The translations under genes were made by a program, and so were the position numbers. From assembly GCF_027789125.1 (NCBI RefSeq), contig NZ_JAQFVF010000023.1, positions 62,001 through 126,000 of the forward strand: a DNA stretch of 64,000 bases, read 5' to 3'. A model generated the notes under the pieces. The model did not search any database. It was not told where the DNA came from and saw only the letters and a list, made by a program, of their open reading frames with translations. Each line of letters opens with the position of its first letter. The stretch's first letter is position 1. The DNA comes from Paenibacillus aestuarii (GTDB lineage: Bacteria > Bacillota > Bacilli > Paenibacillales > NBRC-103111). This document shows, piece after piece, positions 1 through 8,667 of this stretch.

Positions 1-1
1 T

Positions 2-145
2 AAAGATTTCTTTACTCCTTTTCAGCTGACGGAGCTCTCTGTGAAAGATTTCAATTATTTACTCGTCTCTTCACCGCATTTGAATGTTGGAGTTATTTTA
101 TCAAATAACTTTAATCAGGTAAATACAATTTTTAAAATTTTTTAA
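2..145 (+). CDS. Possible C-terminal end of a gene entering from the left edge
   Basis: A reading frame is open from base 2 to a TAA at 143-145, giving 47 sense codons with no start codon inside the window. The stretch is AT-rich and ends in a run of Phe, Lys and Ile codons. I do not recognise the peptide. An uninterrupted frame of this length in AT-rich DNA could be chance, so the call is weak. If real, it converges on the acetyltransferase gene on the other strand. Confidence 0.3.
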   Translation, partial: KDFFTPFQLTELSVKDFNYLLVSSPHLNVGVILSNNFNQVNTIFKIF

Positions 146-170
146 AAATGTGCGGATGTTCTTGAAGGTC

Positions 171-695
171 CTATAACCGTTTGGCGTAGCAATGCCTGAG
201 CTTGCCGCCATACATGAGGCGGGTGAATTGTCGGACAAATCCAGCTGCTTCCAGGTTCAGCCGACTTGGGCGATTATCAGGATGTACAGTCGAGTACAAA
301 TACAGACACCCGCGCTCACAAGCCCGCTGCTCACGAACTTCATGGAAATGCCGCTGCAGCCCCCGTCCGCGCGCCGTTTCATGGACAACCGTAGCATCTA
401 AAACGCCGACGTAAGGTAATTCTTCCTCCGGGACGCCAAACTCCCGCGCCAAGTTTTTTTCCGACGTACCGGGAAATGCCAGAACCGAATAGGCGACAAG
501 CTGATCATGCAAAAAAGCGCCAAAGATTTCGCCCTGCTCTTCCACATGGTGGTGCAAATACGGTTCATCATCCATAGCAAAATGATCCGGTTCAGGCAGC
601 CGCGAAATAACGTCTAGCATAAGTGCGCGCACCAGCGGCACATCTTCATGCGCTAGACGGCGTATATGCCATTCTGCATCAAAATCTGCGATCAT
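171..695 (-). CDS. GNAT family N-acetyltransferase
   Basis: A 174-residue protein of normal length for a single GNAT domain, predicted to move an acetyl group from acetyl-CoA to an unknown amine in the cytoplasm. The acetyl-CoA pyrophosphate loop is visible as RGRGLQ near residue 110, preceded by the beta-4 strand VLDATVVHE. The start has GGAGG about 10 bases upstream. It lies 16 bases downstream of an aldo/keto reductase on the same strand and is probably cotranscribed with it. The acceptor substrate cannot be told from sequence. Confidence 0.85.
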   Translation of the reverse strand: MIADFDAEWHIRRLAHEDVPLVRALMLDVISRLPEPDHFAMDDEPYLHHHVEEQGEIFGAFLHDQLVAYSVLAFPGTSEKNLAREFGVPEEELPYVGVLDATVVHETARGRGLQRHFHEVREQRACERGCLYLYSTVHPDNRPSRLNLEAAGFVRQFTRLMYGGKLRHCYAKRL

Positions 696-711
696 ACCAG
701 GCGCACCTCCA

Positions 712-1620
712 TTATCGGTGAGCCGTGTATCGGTTAGCGCGTGAAGCGGCTTGAATGGCTTGGCGTTCTGCGGCCGTTAGCGGCACAGCACCGGCAGCCG
801 ATAGATTGCTTCTCAGCTGTTCCAGGCTGCTGGCGCCGGGAATGACGACGCTGACCGCCGGGTCGCTTAGCACGTAGCGGATGGCCGTCTGCTCCAGCGT
901 ACGTGCGGAGCCGGCGATGTCCAGCAGGCTGCGCCGCAAGGCCGGCAGTTCCGCCTGGCTGTAGTCCAGGTAGTCGCGCTGCGTCTTGCGCTCCCCGCCT
1001 GCTGTAAGGATGCCGCCGGCGAGCGGCCCGCGCGCAATCAGTCCGATCTCGTGCGCTCCCAGCAGCGGCAGAACCTCCTCCTCGGCGCGGCGGTCGAGGA
1101 TGCTGTACTGGTTCATGACGCTAACGATGCCGGAGCGGCGGACGTATTCGCGAATGACATTCGGCCTTATGGAGGAAATGCCATAATGCCTGATGAGTCC
1201 TTCCCGCTGCAGCTGTTCGAAGGCTTCGATCGTCTCGTCCATCGGATCTTCCAGCGTGCCTCCATGGAGCTGATATAAGTCGATGTAGTCCGTCCCGAGC
1301 CTTCTTAAACTCTCCTTCACAGCGGATAAAATATAAGCTTTGGACGGGTCCCACGTCCAGCCATCCTTACCAGGCTCGCGCCGATTGCCGACTTTCGTCG
1401 CGATGATAACATCCTTTCGCCGGCCGCGGATCGCTTGGCCCACCAATTCTTCATTTCGGCCAGCATCATAGAGATCGGCCGTATCGAGAAAATTGATCCC
1501 TTGCTCAAGGGCTTCATGAATGATCGGAATGGCTATGGTTGCCTCCGTTCCTAATGACATGCAGCCAAGACCGATTTCGCTGACGAATAAATCCGATTTG
1601 CCTAAGCGATTGCGCTTCAT
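712..1620 (-). CDS. Aldo/keto reductase
   Basis: A 302-residue NADPH-dependent TIM-barrel oxidoreductase. The family's catalytic tetrad is present as Asp46, Tyr51, Lys76 and His119, in the contexts FLDTADLYD, IIATKVG and LYQLHGG. The C-terminal phosphate-binding region VVIPGASSLEQL is intact. A GGAGG sits 8 bases before the ATG. It is the first gene of a probable two-gene unit with the downstream acetyltransferase. This is one of three aldo/keto reductases in the window. The substrate is unknown; small aldehydes or ketones are usual for the family. Confidence 0.92.
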   Translation of the reverse strand: MKRNRLGKSDLFVSEIGLGCMSLGTEATIAIPIIHEALEQGINFLDTADLYDAGRNEELVGQAIRGRRKDVIIATKVGNRREPGKDGWTWDPSKAYILSAVKESLRRLGTDYIDLYQLHGGTLEDPMDETIEAFEQLQREGLIRHYGISSIRPNVIREYVRRSGIVSVMNQYSILDRRAEEEVLPLLGAHEIGLIARGPLAGGILTAGGERKTQRDYLDYSQAELPALRRSLLDIAGSARTLEQTAIRYVLSDPAVSVVIPGASSLEQLRSNLSAAGAVPLTAAERQAIQAASRANRYTAHR

Positions 1621-1670
1621 CTAATCATCCTCCTATCCGATGTTTCCGTCTAAACGCATAGTAAAAAGCA

Positions 1671-1694
1671 AATGACTGCCTAGCGGCAGTCATT
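1671..1694 (-). terminator. Rho-independent terminator after htrA
   Basis: On the minus strand a ten-base stem AATGACTGCC/GGCAGTCATT with a four-base loop is followed by a T-rich tract at 1662-1668. It separates htrA from the aldo/keto reductase unit. Confidence 0.8.
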
Positions 1695-1749
1695 CCCATC
1701 CAATCTACGTTTATCGTACCATACTATTCCTTATATATCCACGCCACTG

Positions 1750-3027
1750 TTAGCCTTGATAGCTTTTCACCGTGTTTTTATCCCCGACTTTCACGGTGAC
1801 TTCCTTCGTTTGTCCGTCACGGGAGATCGTTAATTTGATTTGATCGCCTACAGCCGCAGACTGAATGGCTTTGGTCAGTTCATCTGCATTGGCGATGGCT
1901 TTGCCGTTAACATCTTGAATCACGTCATATTGACGGATGCCTGCCGCGAATGCCGGGGATCCTTCCACGACTTCGGCAACGACAGCACCGTTCGTGCTTT
2001 TAATTTTTAAATCTGACAGCATGTCATTTGTCAGATTCTGCAGAGCAACTCCAATGTAAGGAGCGGGTTCTTTGGGAATCGTTTCGTTATTTTTCAGCTT
2101 ATCGATCACAGAGTTGATGGTGCTGGCCGGAATCGCAAAACCCATGCCTTGCGCTTGCGAATTGACAGCTGTATTCACCCCGATGACTTCGCCATTCATA
2201 TTGAGAAGCGGGCCGCCGGAGTTCCCTGGATTAATCGCTGTATCGGTCTGCAGCAAATGCTTATAATTCCGCGTGCCTTGTTCATCGTCGATGCTGATTT
2301 CCCGCTCTTTGGCGCTTAATACGCCGGTTGTAACGGAGTAGTCAAAATCATACGGATTGCCGATCGCCACAAGCCAGTCGCCGATTTGCGTATCGTCCGA
2401 ATTGCCAATTTTCAAAGAAGGGAATGCTTTATCACCATCTATTTTAAGGACCGCCAAGTCCAGATCGTAGCTGCTGCCTAGCAATTTCGCTGTAAACGGA
2501 GTATCGTAACCCTGAACGTATACGTCAATTTCATCCGCACCGTCAATCACGTGCTCATTCGTGAGAATATAGCCGTTGGAGTCAAAAATAAACCCGGAGC
2601 CAATGCCATTCTCAATCGTATCGCCACTTTGCGAATCTTGCCCCAACATATTTCTTCTCGTATTTCCTTGGCTCTTCTGATTTATTTTTGTTTCGATTTT
2701 AACAATCGCAGGGCTTGAAGCTTTGGCAATTTGTGCGACACTGTTCGTTCCATTGCTGTTCAGCGATGCGGTTTGCACACCGCCAGTGGTGTTAGCTGTG
2801 GCTGCCGCTGCACTCGTTTGAACGTTATGACCATCTACACCAAACAGATCCAATTTATCTGAAGTGTACATCAAGCCGCCGACGGCGAGCGCTCCAGCCA
2901 TGAATGCCGCAAAAGCGGTTCTCATCATCGAGCTTCGAGGTTTGTTCGTTACCTGTATATCTTTTAAATTTATCATGTGGTTCATCTCTTCATTGCGATT
3001 TTCGTTCATGTTATTATGTTCAGTCAT
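1750..3027 (-). CDS. htrA: HtrA/DegP-type membrane-anchored serine protease with PDZ domain
   Basis: A 425-residue trypsin-like protease that degrades misfolded proteins on the outer face of the membrane. Order: cytoplasmic tail (1-34), one membrane segment (about 36-56), a Ser/Thr/Ala/Asn-rich linker, protease domain (about 95-300) and a PDZ domain (about 325-415). The catalytic triad is His159 (TNEHV), Asp190 (LDLAVL) and Ser270 (GNSGGP). The start is supported by AAAGGCGGT seven bases upstream. Bacillus homologues are induced by secretion stress through CssRS; I did not find a clear CssR site here. The gene is monocistronic, with a terminator directly downstream. Confidence 0.95.
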   Translation of the reverse strand: MTEHNNMNENRNEEMNHMINLKDIQVTNKPRSSMMRTAFAAFMAGALAVGGLMYTSDKLDLFGVDGHNVQTSAAAATANTTGGVQTASLNSNGTNSVAQIAKASSPAIVKIETKINQKSQGNTRRNMLGQDSQSGDTIENGIGSGFIFDSNGYILTNEHVIDGADEIDVYVQGYDTPFTAKLLGSSYDLDLAVLKIDGDKAFPSLKIGNSDDTQIGDWLVAIGNPYDFDYSVTTGVLSAKEREISIDDEQGTRNYKHLLQTDTAINPGNSGGPLLNMNGEVIGVNTAVNSQAQGMGFAIPASTINSVIDKLKNNETIPKEPAPYIGVALQNLTNDMLSDLKIKSTNGAVVAEVVEGSPAFAAGIRQYDVIQDVNGKAIANADELTKAIQSAAVGDQIKLTISRDGQTKEVTVKVGDKNTVKSYQG

Positions 3028-3174
3028 ATGTCATACCGCCTTTCGTTAGCGTCTATTGTGTGGTGCCGATGTAACTATCATAGACAACTAACATGAAACG
3101 AGACTTAAATTAGGCTGATGATAAGTTAAAAGTTAACTGAGTATTCGCTGAAGAGATGCTTTAGAACTTGAAGT

Positions 3175-3477
3175 TCAAATTAATTTAAATCGCTGCAAAT
3201 GATCGATGAGTTCCTCTTTCTTTAAAATTTCGACCTGTTTCTTGCCGATTAAATCATAATGAGGATATTGCTCGCGGTAATGGATGTAAGCCGGATCCAG
3301 ACCATTGGCGCGACACCACGCTTGCAGCCGGTCGACATCGCAGCAGCCTACTTTGGTTACCGTCTTAACGCCGCTGAATCGTGGATCCAGCCAATAATGC
3401 GTCAAGAAAGCAATCTCTCCTTGCGCACATTTACTTTTCCACGCGTTCAATTCGCTCTTGGTTACCCCGAAAGCCAT
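3175..3477 (-). CDS. YneQ-like conserved hypothetical protein
   Basis: A 100-residue protein starting at MAFGVTKSEL, which has GGAG nine bases upstream. An upstream in-frame ATG at 3552 would add 25 residues that look unlike the family. The body (GEIAFLTHYWLDPRF, KVGCCDVDRLQAW, YPHYDLIGKKQ) resembles the short Bacillus protein YneQ as I remember it. The function of that family is unknown to me. Conserved Cys, His and Tyr residues are visible but no catalytic motif is recognised. It is followed upstream on the same strand by a cupredoxin gene with about 110 bases between them. Confidence 0.7.
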   Translation of the reverse strand: MAFGVTKSELNAWKSKCAQGEIAFLTHYWLDPRFSGVKTVTKVGCCDVDRLQAWCRANGLDPAYIHYREQYPHYDLIGKKQVEILKKEELIDHLQRFKLI

Positions 3478-3586
3478 GTCATCCATCTCCATTTCATGAA
3501 CAGATTTAAATTGAAAACAGCTTGGCATACTAACCTTGAGCTCAGCCTCCAATTAAACAGCAAGCAGCCTTGCGGCTGCGTTCATC

Positions 3587-3976
3587 TTAGTTTATCGTAA
3601 AAGTCCCATTGTACATATACATTCCACAGTGGTAGGTGTAAGTACCGGGCTGTACATGGTCCAAAGTTACAATATTATTGCCCTTGTCCAGCGGGACGTC
3701 CAGACCTAGTTCTGTGGATGCCATGCTTTTGATGCACGTAAGCCCTGTCGTTTTGATGAAATTGATTTTCGCAGGGACACCGGCTTTCAAATCAAGATGA
3801 TTCGGAACAAAGCCGTCTGCAGTCACTTGTACGGTCGCAACTTGGTAACCCGCAGCTTGCTCGGCCAACAATGGATCCACGGGATCAGGGCGACCTTGAG
3901 TATATATAAGAAGGGCCGCGCTTACGCCTATGATTAAACCCGCCGCCGTGAAAGCTAATTTCCATTTCTTTTTCAT
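3587..3976 (-). CDS. Membrane-anchored cupredoxin-domain protein
   Basis: A 129-residue protein with an N-terminal membrane anchor (about residues 7-26) and a single extracellular cupredoxin fold (about 45-129). The copper-site loop YHCGMYMYNG at 116-125 supplies Cys117 and Met119 or Met121. A second Cys at 81 (LTCIKS) lies where related small cupredoxins carry an additional metal ligand. Such proteins bind copper at the cell surface and act in copper handling or electron transfer. AAGGAG lies nine bases before the ATG. No copper ATPase or CsoR-like gene is adjacent, so the physiological role is inferred from the fold only. Confidence 0.8.
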   Translation of the reverse strand: MKKKWKLAFTAAGLIIGVSAALLIYTQGRPDPVDPLLAEQAAGYQVATVQVTADGFVPNHLDLKAGVPAKINFIKTTGLTCIKSMASTELGLDVPLDKGNNIVTLDHVQPGTYTYHCGMYMYNGTFTIN

Positions 3977-4110
3977 AACAACATCTCCTTAAGCTTCTTT
4001 CCATTGTATCCGTGTATTCCTTTTAAGTATAACGGTTCGGCAGCAAAGCTCTGCCTTCATATATGACATATTATAAACAAACATTTGAGCATTCTATGAA
4101 TAGAGCAAAA

Positions 4111-4148
4111 AAAGAGCCGCCGCATTCACTTGCGCAGCAAGGCTCTTT
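4111..4148 (-). terminator. Terminator after the zinc-ribbon protein gene
   Basis: Minus-strand hairpin with AAAGAGCC/GGCTCTTT outer arms and a GC-rich imperfect interior, followed by a run of seven T. It begins three bases after the stop codon of the gene at 4152. Confidence 0.75.
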
Positions 4149-4151
4149 TGG

Positions 4152-4409
4152 TTACATCAGCTTATGTTTGACAAAAAAGGTGTAGACAATACCTGCAGCT
4201 GCCAAAACAACCGCAACACTAACGCCTATCATCGTATATTTCATTCGGCGTTTTCTCTTTCTGGTCTGCAGTTCTGTCTGTAGAGCGCCCAGCATCAGAT
4301 CCGCGGCCGCGTTGAAGCGATCTTCAGCTGTTTCGATGATGATGGCGCCGCATTTGGAACAATATCGTTGATAATCAACGATTTTATTACATTTAGGGCA
4401 TTCTACCAT
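4152..4409 (-). CDS. Zinc-ribbon single-pass membrane protein
   Basis: An 85-residue protein with an N-terminal zinc ribbon formed by Cys4, Cys7, Cys17 and Cys20 (CPKC and CSKC), a charged middle stretch, a Lys/Arg patch (RKRKRR) and one membrane helix at about 57-79 with a short outside tail. The basic patch before the helix predicts the ribbon faces the cytoplasm. No specific function is recognised; many Firmicutes encode such ribbon-helix proteins. It is monocistronic with its own terminator. Confidence 0.75.
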   Translation of the reverse strand: MVECPKCNKIVDYQRYCSKCGAIIIETAEDRFNAAADLMLGALQTELQTRKRKRRMKYTMIGVSVAVVLAAAGIVYTFFVKHKLM

Positions 4410-4636
4410 ATGTCCCGCATTCCTTCCGAACTTTTCCTCAGATTAAGCTCCAGAACTAGGAAAGTCAACAATAGCTACCAACATGACGTAATATTCTCGG
4501 AAATAGCTGCAAATTTTTGTAACCGATCAGAATAGTCGGAATGCTAAGCAGGAGATTGCTTTTACACTGTCGAAATTTATTGACAATAGAAGAAGATGCT
4601 TTTCAAGCACTTACATTTAAAGGTGATCGAACAAGA

Positions 4637-5890
4637 ATGACTGTTATTAAAGATTTTCTGTTACAATTGGCGCTTGTTACTTGTTTATTGTTTGCTTTTC
4701 AAATCTTTTTTGCCGAGCGACTTGAACGAAATACGCGTTTGAAAGTGATTATGCCCTTCGTCTTCGGCACGGCCATCCTCTTATGTATGACTTTTCCGGC
4801 TTATGTAGGTGACGAATATCGCCTCGATATCCGTATTATCCCTATGTTGCTCGGTACGCTTTATGGCGGCGTGGAATCCGGCATATTTTTGTCACTATTA
4901 ATTGTCCTCTATCGTTTGTACATCGGCGTTGACTTAGGTTTTTACAATACGATTATTACGCTGCTCTTTGGTTTACCGGTTTTCCTATATTTTCAAAAGC
5001 ATTTTATAAGCGCGAGTAAAAATAAAAGGGTTCGCATCGTCCTTCTTTTATCGGCATATTACAGCATAATCGGCTCTCTCACCGGATTCTTATTTCATCC
5101 GATCTCACGGGAAGTTATTCAAATCCAGATCATCCATCTGCTAACCACCCTCATCTTTGTCGGGTTCTTCACGTCCTTGAATGAATTCACCAGGGAAATC
5201 ATTCTGAAGAATCAGCAGCTTCTGTCGGAAGCTGAGCGGCTGCGGGTTGTCAGTGTGTTAACGAGCGTGTTTGCTCATGAAATTCGCAATCCGATGCAGG
5301 TGACGCGCGGTTTTCTTCAGCTTCTGAACGAGCCGCATCTACCTGCAAAAAACAAACAATACATCCGCTACTCCATCGAGGAATTAGATCGTGCCAATGC
5401 TATTATTGATGATTTATTAGCTTACGGAAAGCCTGCTGCGCAGGATCTTACGCGCTTCGATGTCGCTTTGGAGCTGCGTCGCGTAGAGAATCTCATTCAA
5501 AGCTACGCCATTTCGAACAACGTCACCATTCAGACTCGTTATGAAGACAATTGCTGGATCGAAGCCAATCCCCAGAAACTGAATCAATCGCTCATTAACA
5601 TATTGAAAAATGCGATAGAATCCATGCCAGGCGGCGGAACGATCTGGTTGTCCTGCTTTTCGAACGACGAAAGGTACGTTGAAATTTGCGTCAAAGATCA
5701 AGGCATCGGCATGACCAAGGAACAAATTGATAAACTAGGCGCTCCTTTTTACTCGCTCAAAGAAAGCGGAACAGGGTTGGGCATGATGGTCAGCCTGCAA
5801 ATTATCCGCAATTTTCACGGAAAAGTAAAAATCACGAGCGAACTAGACGTGGGAACCGAGTTTTCCATCTATCTTCCGCGAATAACGTAA
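4637..5890 (+). CDS. Orphan membrane sensor histidine kinase with LytS-type 5TM domain
   Basis: The likely start is the ATG at 4637 (MTVIKDF), preceded by AAAGGTGA; the frame is open 32 codons further upstream but without a ribosome site. The 417-residue product has about five to six membrane helices in the first 185 residues, including the 5TM-Lyt-like segment TLYGGVESGIFLSLL, then a HisKA domain with phospho-acceptor His214 in FAHEIRNP and a HATPase domain (NAIESMP, DQGIGM, GTGLGM). No response regulator is adjacent. Orphan kinases of this build in Bacilli often feed the sporulation phosphorelay, which is an inference here. The ligand is unknown. Confidence 0.88.
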   Translation: MTVIKDFLLQLALVTCLLFAFQIFFAERLERNTRLKVIMPFVFGTAILLCMTFPAYVGDEYRLDIRIIPMLLGTLYGGVESGIFLSLLIVLYRLYIGVDLGFYNTIITLLFGLPVFLYFQKHFISASKNKRVRIVLLLSAYYSIIGSLTGFLFHPISREVIQIQIIHLLTTLIFVGFFTSLNEFTREIILKNQQLLSEAERLRVVSVLTSVFAHEIRNPMQVTRGFLQLLNEPHLPAKNKQYIRYSIEELDRANAIIDDLLAYGKPAAQDLTRFDVALELRRVENLIQSYAISNNVTIQTRYEDNCWIEANPQKLNQSLINILKNAIESMPGGGTIWLSCFSNDERYVEICVKDQGIGMTKEQIDKLGAPFYSLKESGTGLGMMVSLQIIRNFHGKVKITSELDVGTEFSIYLPRIT

Positions 5891-5899
5891 CGACGAAGA

Positions 5900-5930
5900 G
5901 CCCGCAGGCCGATTTCAACGGTCTGCGGGC
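5900..5930. terminator. Bidirectional terminator between converging genes
   Basis: An eleven-base stem GCCCGCAGGCC/GGTCTGCGGGC with one mismatch, followed by TTATTTTT on the plus strand. It lies between the histidine kinase and the end of the long minus-strand sugar locus and could serve both. Confidence 0.8.
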
Positions 5931-5944
5931 TTATTTTTGCGGTT

Positions 5945-6814
5945 TTACCCAAAATACCGCCGCAAATGCGCAAGCGCCTTGACAATTCCTTCCTGCTCCT
6001 TGGCCAGCGTCCCCCAGAAGCGGTGATCTTCCAGCTCGATACTGATCGCGCCTTGATAGCCAAGACGATCCAGACGCACAGCGATTTTGCTCCACTCGAC
6101 AGCGCCGTGTCCGGGAATTGTGTAGCGCCACGAGCCTTCGGAGAACCCGTATTTGGCTCCGAAAGTCGCCGGCAAGGAGCCGCATGCATATAACTCGTCA
6201 TGCAGAATCTCCGTATCTTTGCCATGACAATGATGAATGCGATCGCCAAATTCCGTCAATGCGCGCAAATAATCAATCCCTAACCGCACCAGATGCGACG
6301 GGTCATAGTTCAAGCCGAAGTACCGCGACGGAATCGCTTCGAACATCGCGCGCCACATCTCCGGCGTACAGCCGATCGTCGGATAATGCGGAGCGGGACC
6401 CGGCCAGCCTTCGATGGCGATATAGACGCCTTCGTGCTCCGCATGGCGGATCAGCTCCGGGAAGGTGTCCTTCCAAATCGCGAAGCTTTCATGCCGCGGG
6501 ATTGTGACATCTTCCGGCACGAGGCACATGAACAGCACGTTCCCGCCGAGTGCGGCGACCTCAGTCATCTGCTGCTTGAGCGCCTCTGCAGCTTGCTCGC
6601 GCCGGGCGTCATCCTTGCTCAGCAGCGGTCCGTTATGAATCGCATCCACTGATCCGATCCCGATGCCGCTTGCCTCACAAATCTGTTTAACTTCCGCATT
6701 CAGCACCGGGACGTCCAGCACATCCAGCCCTGCTTCCGCTGCCCAGCGGGCGACCTGCTCCATCCCTTCGGCGCGAAGATGCGGCGGAATGCGCATACCA
6801 ATTGGCCATGTCAT
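5945..6814 (-). CDS. Sugar phosphate isomerase/epimerase (xylose isomerase-like TIM barrel)
   Basis: A 289-residue TIM-barrel protein of the AP endonuclease 2 superfamily. Metal-ligand positions typical of the family are visible: Glu in YIAIEGWPGPAP, Asp-His in NYDPSHLVRLG, His in IHHCHGKD and Glu in ISIELEDHRFWG. Its ATG overlaps the stop of the Gfo/Idh/MocA gene by four bases (ATGA), indicating translational coupling. Family members isomerise or epimerise sugars, inososes or polyol oxidation products. Position as the last gene of an ABC importer locus suggests it processes the imported sugar. The exact reaction is unknown. Confidence 0.85.
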   Translation of the reverse strand: MTWPIGMRIPPHLRAEGMEQVARWAAEAGLDVLDVPVLNAEVKQICEASGIGIGSVDAIHNGPLLSKDDARREQAAEALKQQMTEVAALGGNVLFMCLVPEDVTIPRHESFAIWKDTFPELIRHAEHEGVYIAIEGWPGPAPHYPTIGCTPEMWRAMFEAIPSRYFGLNYDPSHLVRLGIDYLRALTEFGDRIHHCHGKDTEILHDELYACGSLPATFGAKYGFSEGSWRYTIPGHGAVEWSKIAVRLDRLGYQGAISIELEDHRFWGTLAKEQEGIVKALAHLRRYFG

Positions 6815-7806
6815 CGCGCGCTCTCTCCTTCAACTTTTTCATGAAGTAACGGCTCATATCCGGCAGCACAATAGATCATCTCCGTGAGCTTCACAACTTT
6901 CAGGGCAAATGTTCCCGGAACCTTCACTTCATGGCGGCCAAGAATGGCATCGATGAAGCTCTTATCCTGGTTTGTCGTTTGCTTCGGCAGCTCAGGGACA
7001 ATCGGCTTCTGTCCCAATCGGCGGATCGTAATGGAGCCATTGTCGTAGAAGATGCCGCCCTTCTCTCCGCAGAATACGTACGTTTCATGCCAGCACGGCG
7101 CATAACCGACGATATTCAACCCGGCGACAGCGCCTTCAGCAAAGCGGATGGATGTGAACGAGTCAATCTCCACCGGTGCACCTTGCATATGCAGATTCGG
7201 TTTCACTTCAAGCGGTGTCAACCCTGTCGTCCACAAAAGCATATCAACGATATGGCTGCCGGAGTCCATCAGCATACCGCCTCCCGAGAGCGATGGCACC
7301 TGCCGCCACAAGCCGGTCGTTCCCTGCTTCCATTCCTGATACAACGAAGCGGTGACCGAAGTCAGCTTGCCAATTTCACCGCTGGCGATCGCCTCGCGAA
7401 TGTATAGAAATTCCGGCTGAAAATGGCGCTGATAAGAGACCTGCATCACTTTTCCGGACTGCTCCGCCGTCTTGATCAATTGCTCCGCTTCCGCGGATGA
7501 GCAGGTCATCGGCTTTTCGATCAGCACATGCAGCCCCATTTGCAGCGCATCAGTCGCCTGCCGGAAGTGCAGCGTATGCGGAGAACAAATGACGACCGCA
7601 TCCAGCTCCGCTTCCTCCAACATTTGCGCATAGTCAGTAAAATGCAAAACGTCGGGGAGATCAAATTGGACTGCGAATTTAGCCCTGTTGGCCTCGCTTG
7701 TATCGCAAAGTGCAACAATCTCAACTTCTGGAAGCTCTTGCAGCTGTCGGCCGTGCAAATGGGAAATTCCACCGGTGCCAATCATGCCTATCCGAATATG
7801 ACTCAT
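6811..7806 (-). CDS. Gfo/Idh/MocA family oxidoreductase
   Basis: A 331-residue NAD(P)-dependent dehydrogenase. The N-terminal Rossmann fold has GTGGISHLHG near residues 11-20 and the family lysine motif EKPM near residue 95. The C-terminal part (about 130-325) is the alpha/beta substrate domain. Members oxidise or reduce sugars, inositols and sugar acids. It lies between the permease gene (15 bases upstream) and the isomerase it overlaps, so the pair probably oxidises then isomerises the sugar brought in by the importer. Confidence 0.9.
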   Translation of the reverse strand: MSHIRIGMIGTGGISHLHGRQLQELPEVEIVALCDTSEANRAKFAVQFDLPDVLHFTDYAQMLEEAELDAVVICSPHTLHFRQATDALQMGLHVLIEKPMTCSSAEAEQLIKTAEQSGKVMQVSYQRHFQPEFLYIREAIASGEIGKLTSVTASLYQEWKQGTTGLWRQVPSLSGGGMLMDSGSHIVDMLLWTTGLTPLEVKPNLHMQGAPVEIDSFTSIRFAEGAVAGLNIVGYAPCWHETYVFCGEKGGIFYDNGSITIRRLGQKPIVPELPKQTTNQDKSFIDAILGRHEVKVPGTFALKVVKLTEMIYCAAGYEPLLHEKVEGESAR

Positions 7807-7821
7807 TGAATGAGTGCCTCC

Positions 7822-8661
7822 TTATTTAATTCCAGAAAATGTAATTCCGCGAATAAATGCTCTTTGCACCAAGAAATAAAGCAAGATAATGGGCAGAGTG
7901 ATCATGACCAGCGTTGCCATCATCATTTGCCATTCGGCGCCATGCTGCGACTTGAACGCCTGCATGCCCAGCATAAGCGTGTACTGGCTCTCTTCGGACA
8001 AATAGATCAGCGGGCCTTGATAATCCGTCCAGCTGCCCATGAATTGAAACAGTGCAATTGTCAGCAAAGCGGGACGGCACAGCGGAAGCATAATTTGTCC
8101 GTAAATGCGCAGCTCTGAAGCTCCATCGATCCGGGCGGCGTCTTCCAGCTCTTTCGGCAGCCCCATGAAAAACTGGCGAAGCAAAAAGATGTAGAACGGC
8201 GCTCCGAAAAATGCCGGCAGCCACAGCGGAATATTCGTCCCGACCCAGCCGAAGTTTTTGAACGCGATAAAGATCGGAATCATGGTCACCTGGTAAGGCA
8301 GCATCATGACGATGAGGGTGATGGCGAATAACGGTTTGGACCCTCGCCATGGAATTCTAGCCAAGCTGTAGGCGACGAGCGGGCAGGAAAATAAGACGGC
8401 GAATGTTGATAAGCCTGCAATGAACAGCGTATTCGATAAATATTTGTAGAATGGAATGTAATCCAGTGCAGCTGGGTAGTTGCTCCACATCATCTCGCTC
8501 GGTATCCAGACCGGCGGCCATTGAAACAGCTCGCTGTTTGATTTCAAGGATGTGGATACCATCCATAAGAACGGAGACAGAAAGAAAGCGCCTATCGCAA
8601 TGAGCACCAAATGGGCAAATAGCCTTTGAACAATTCCAAGTCGGTTGCTCCCCATGAACAT
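7822..8661 (-). CDS. Carbohydrate ABC transporter permease, MalG type
   Basis: A 279-residue membrane protein with six predicted helices. The EAA loop that docks the ATPase is present as EDAARIDGASELRIYGQIMLP near residues 166-186. It forms the inner-membrane channel with the MalF-type partner encoded six bases upstream. No ATP-binding subunit is encoded nearby. In Bacilli such importers commonly share one MsmX-type ATPase encoded elsewhere, which is the likely explanation. Confidence 0.93.
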   Translation of the reverse strand: MFMGSNRLGIVQRLFAHLVLIAIGAFFLSPFLWMVSTSLKSNSELFQWPPVWIPSEMMWSNYPAALDYIPFYKYLSNTLFIAGLSTFAVLFSCPLVAYSLARIPWRGSKPLFAITLIVMMLPYQVTMIPIFIAFKNFGWVGTNIPLWLPAFFGAPFYIFLLRQFFMGLPKELEDAARIDGASELRIYGQIMLPLCRPALLTIALFQFMGSWTDYQGPLIYLSEESQYTLMLGMQAFKSQHGAEWQMMMATLVMITLPIILLYFLVQRAFIRGITFSGIK

Positions 8662-8667
8662 GACCCC

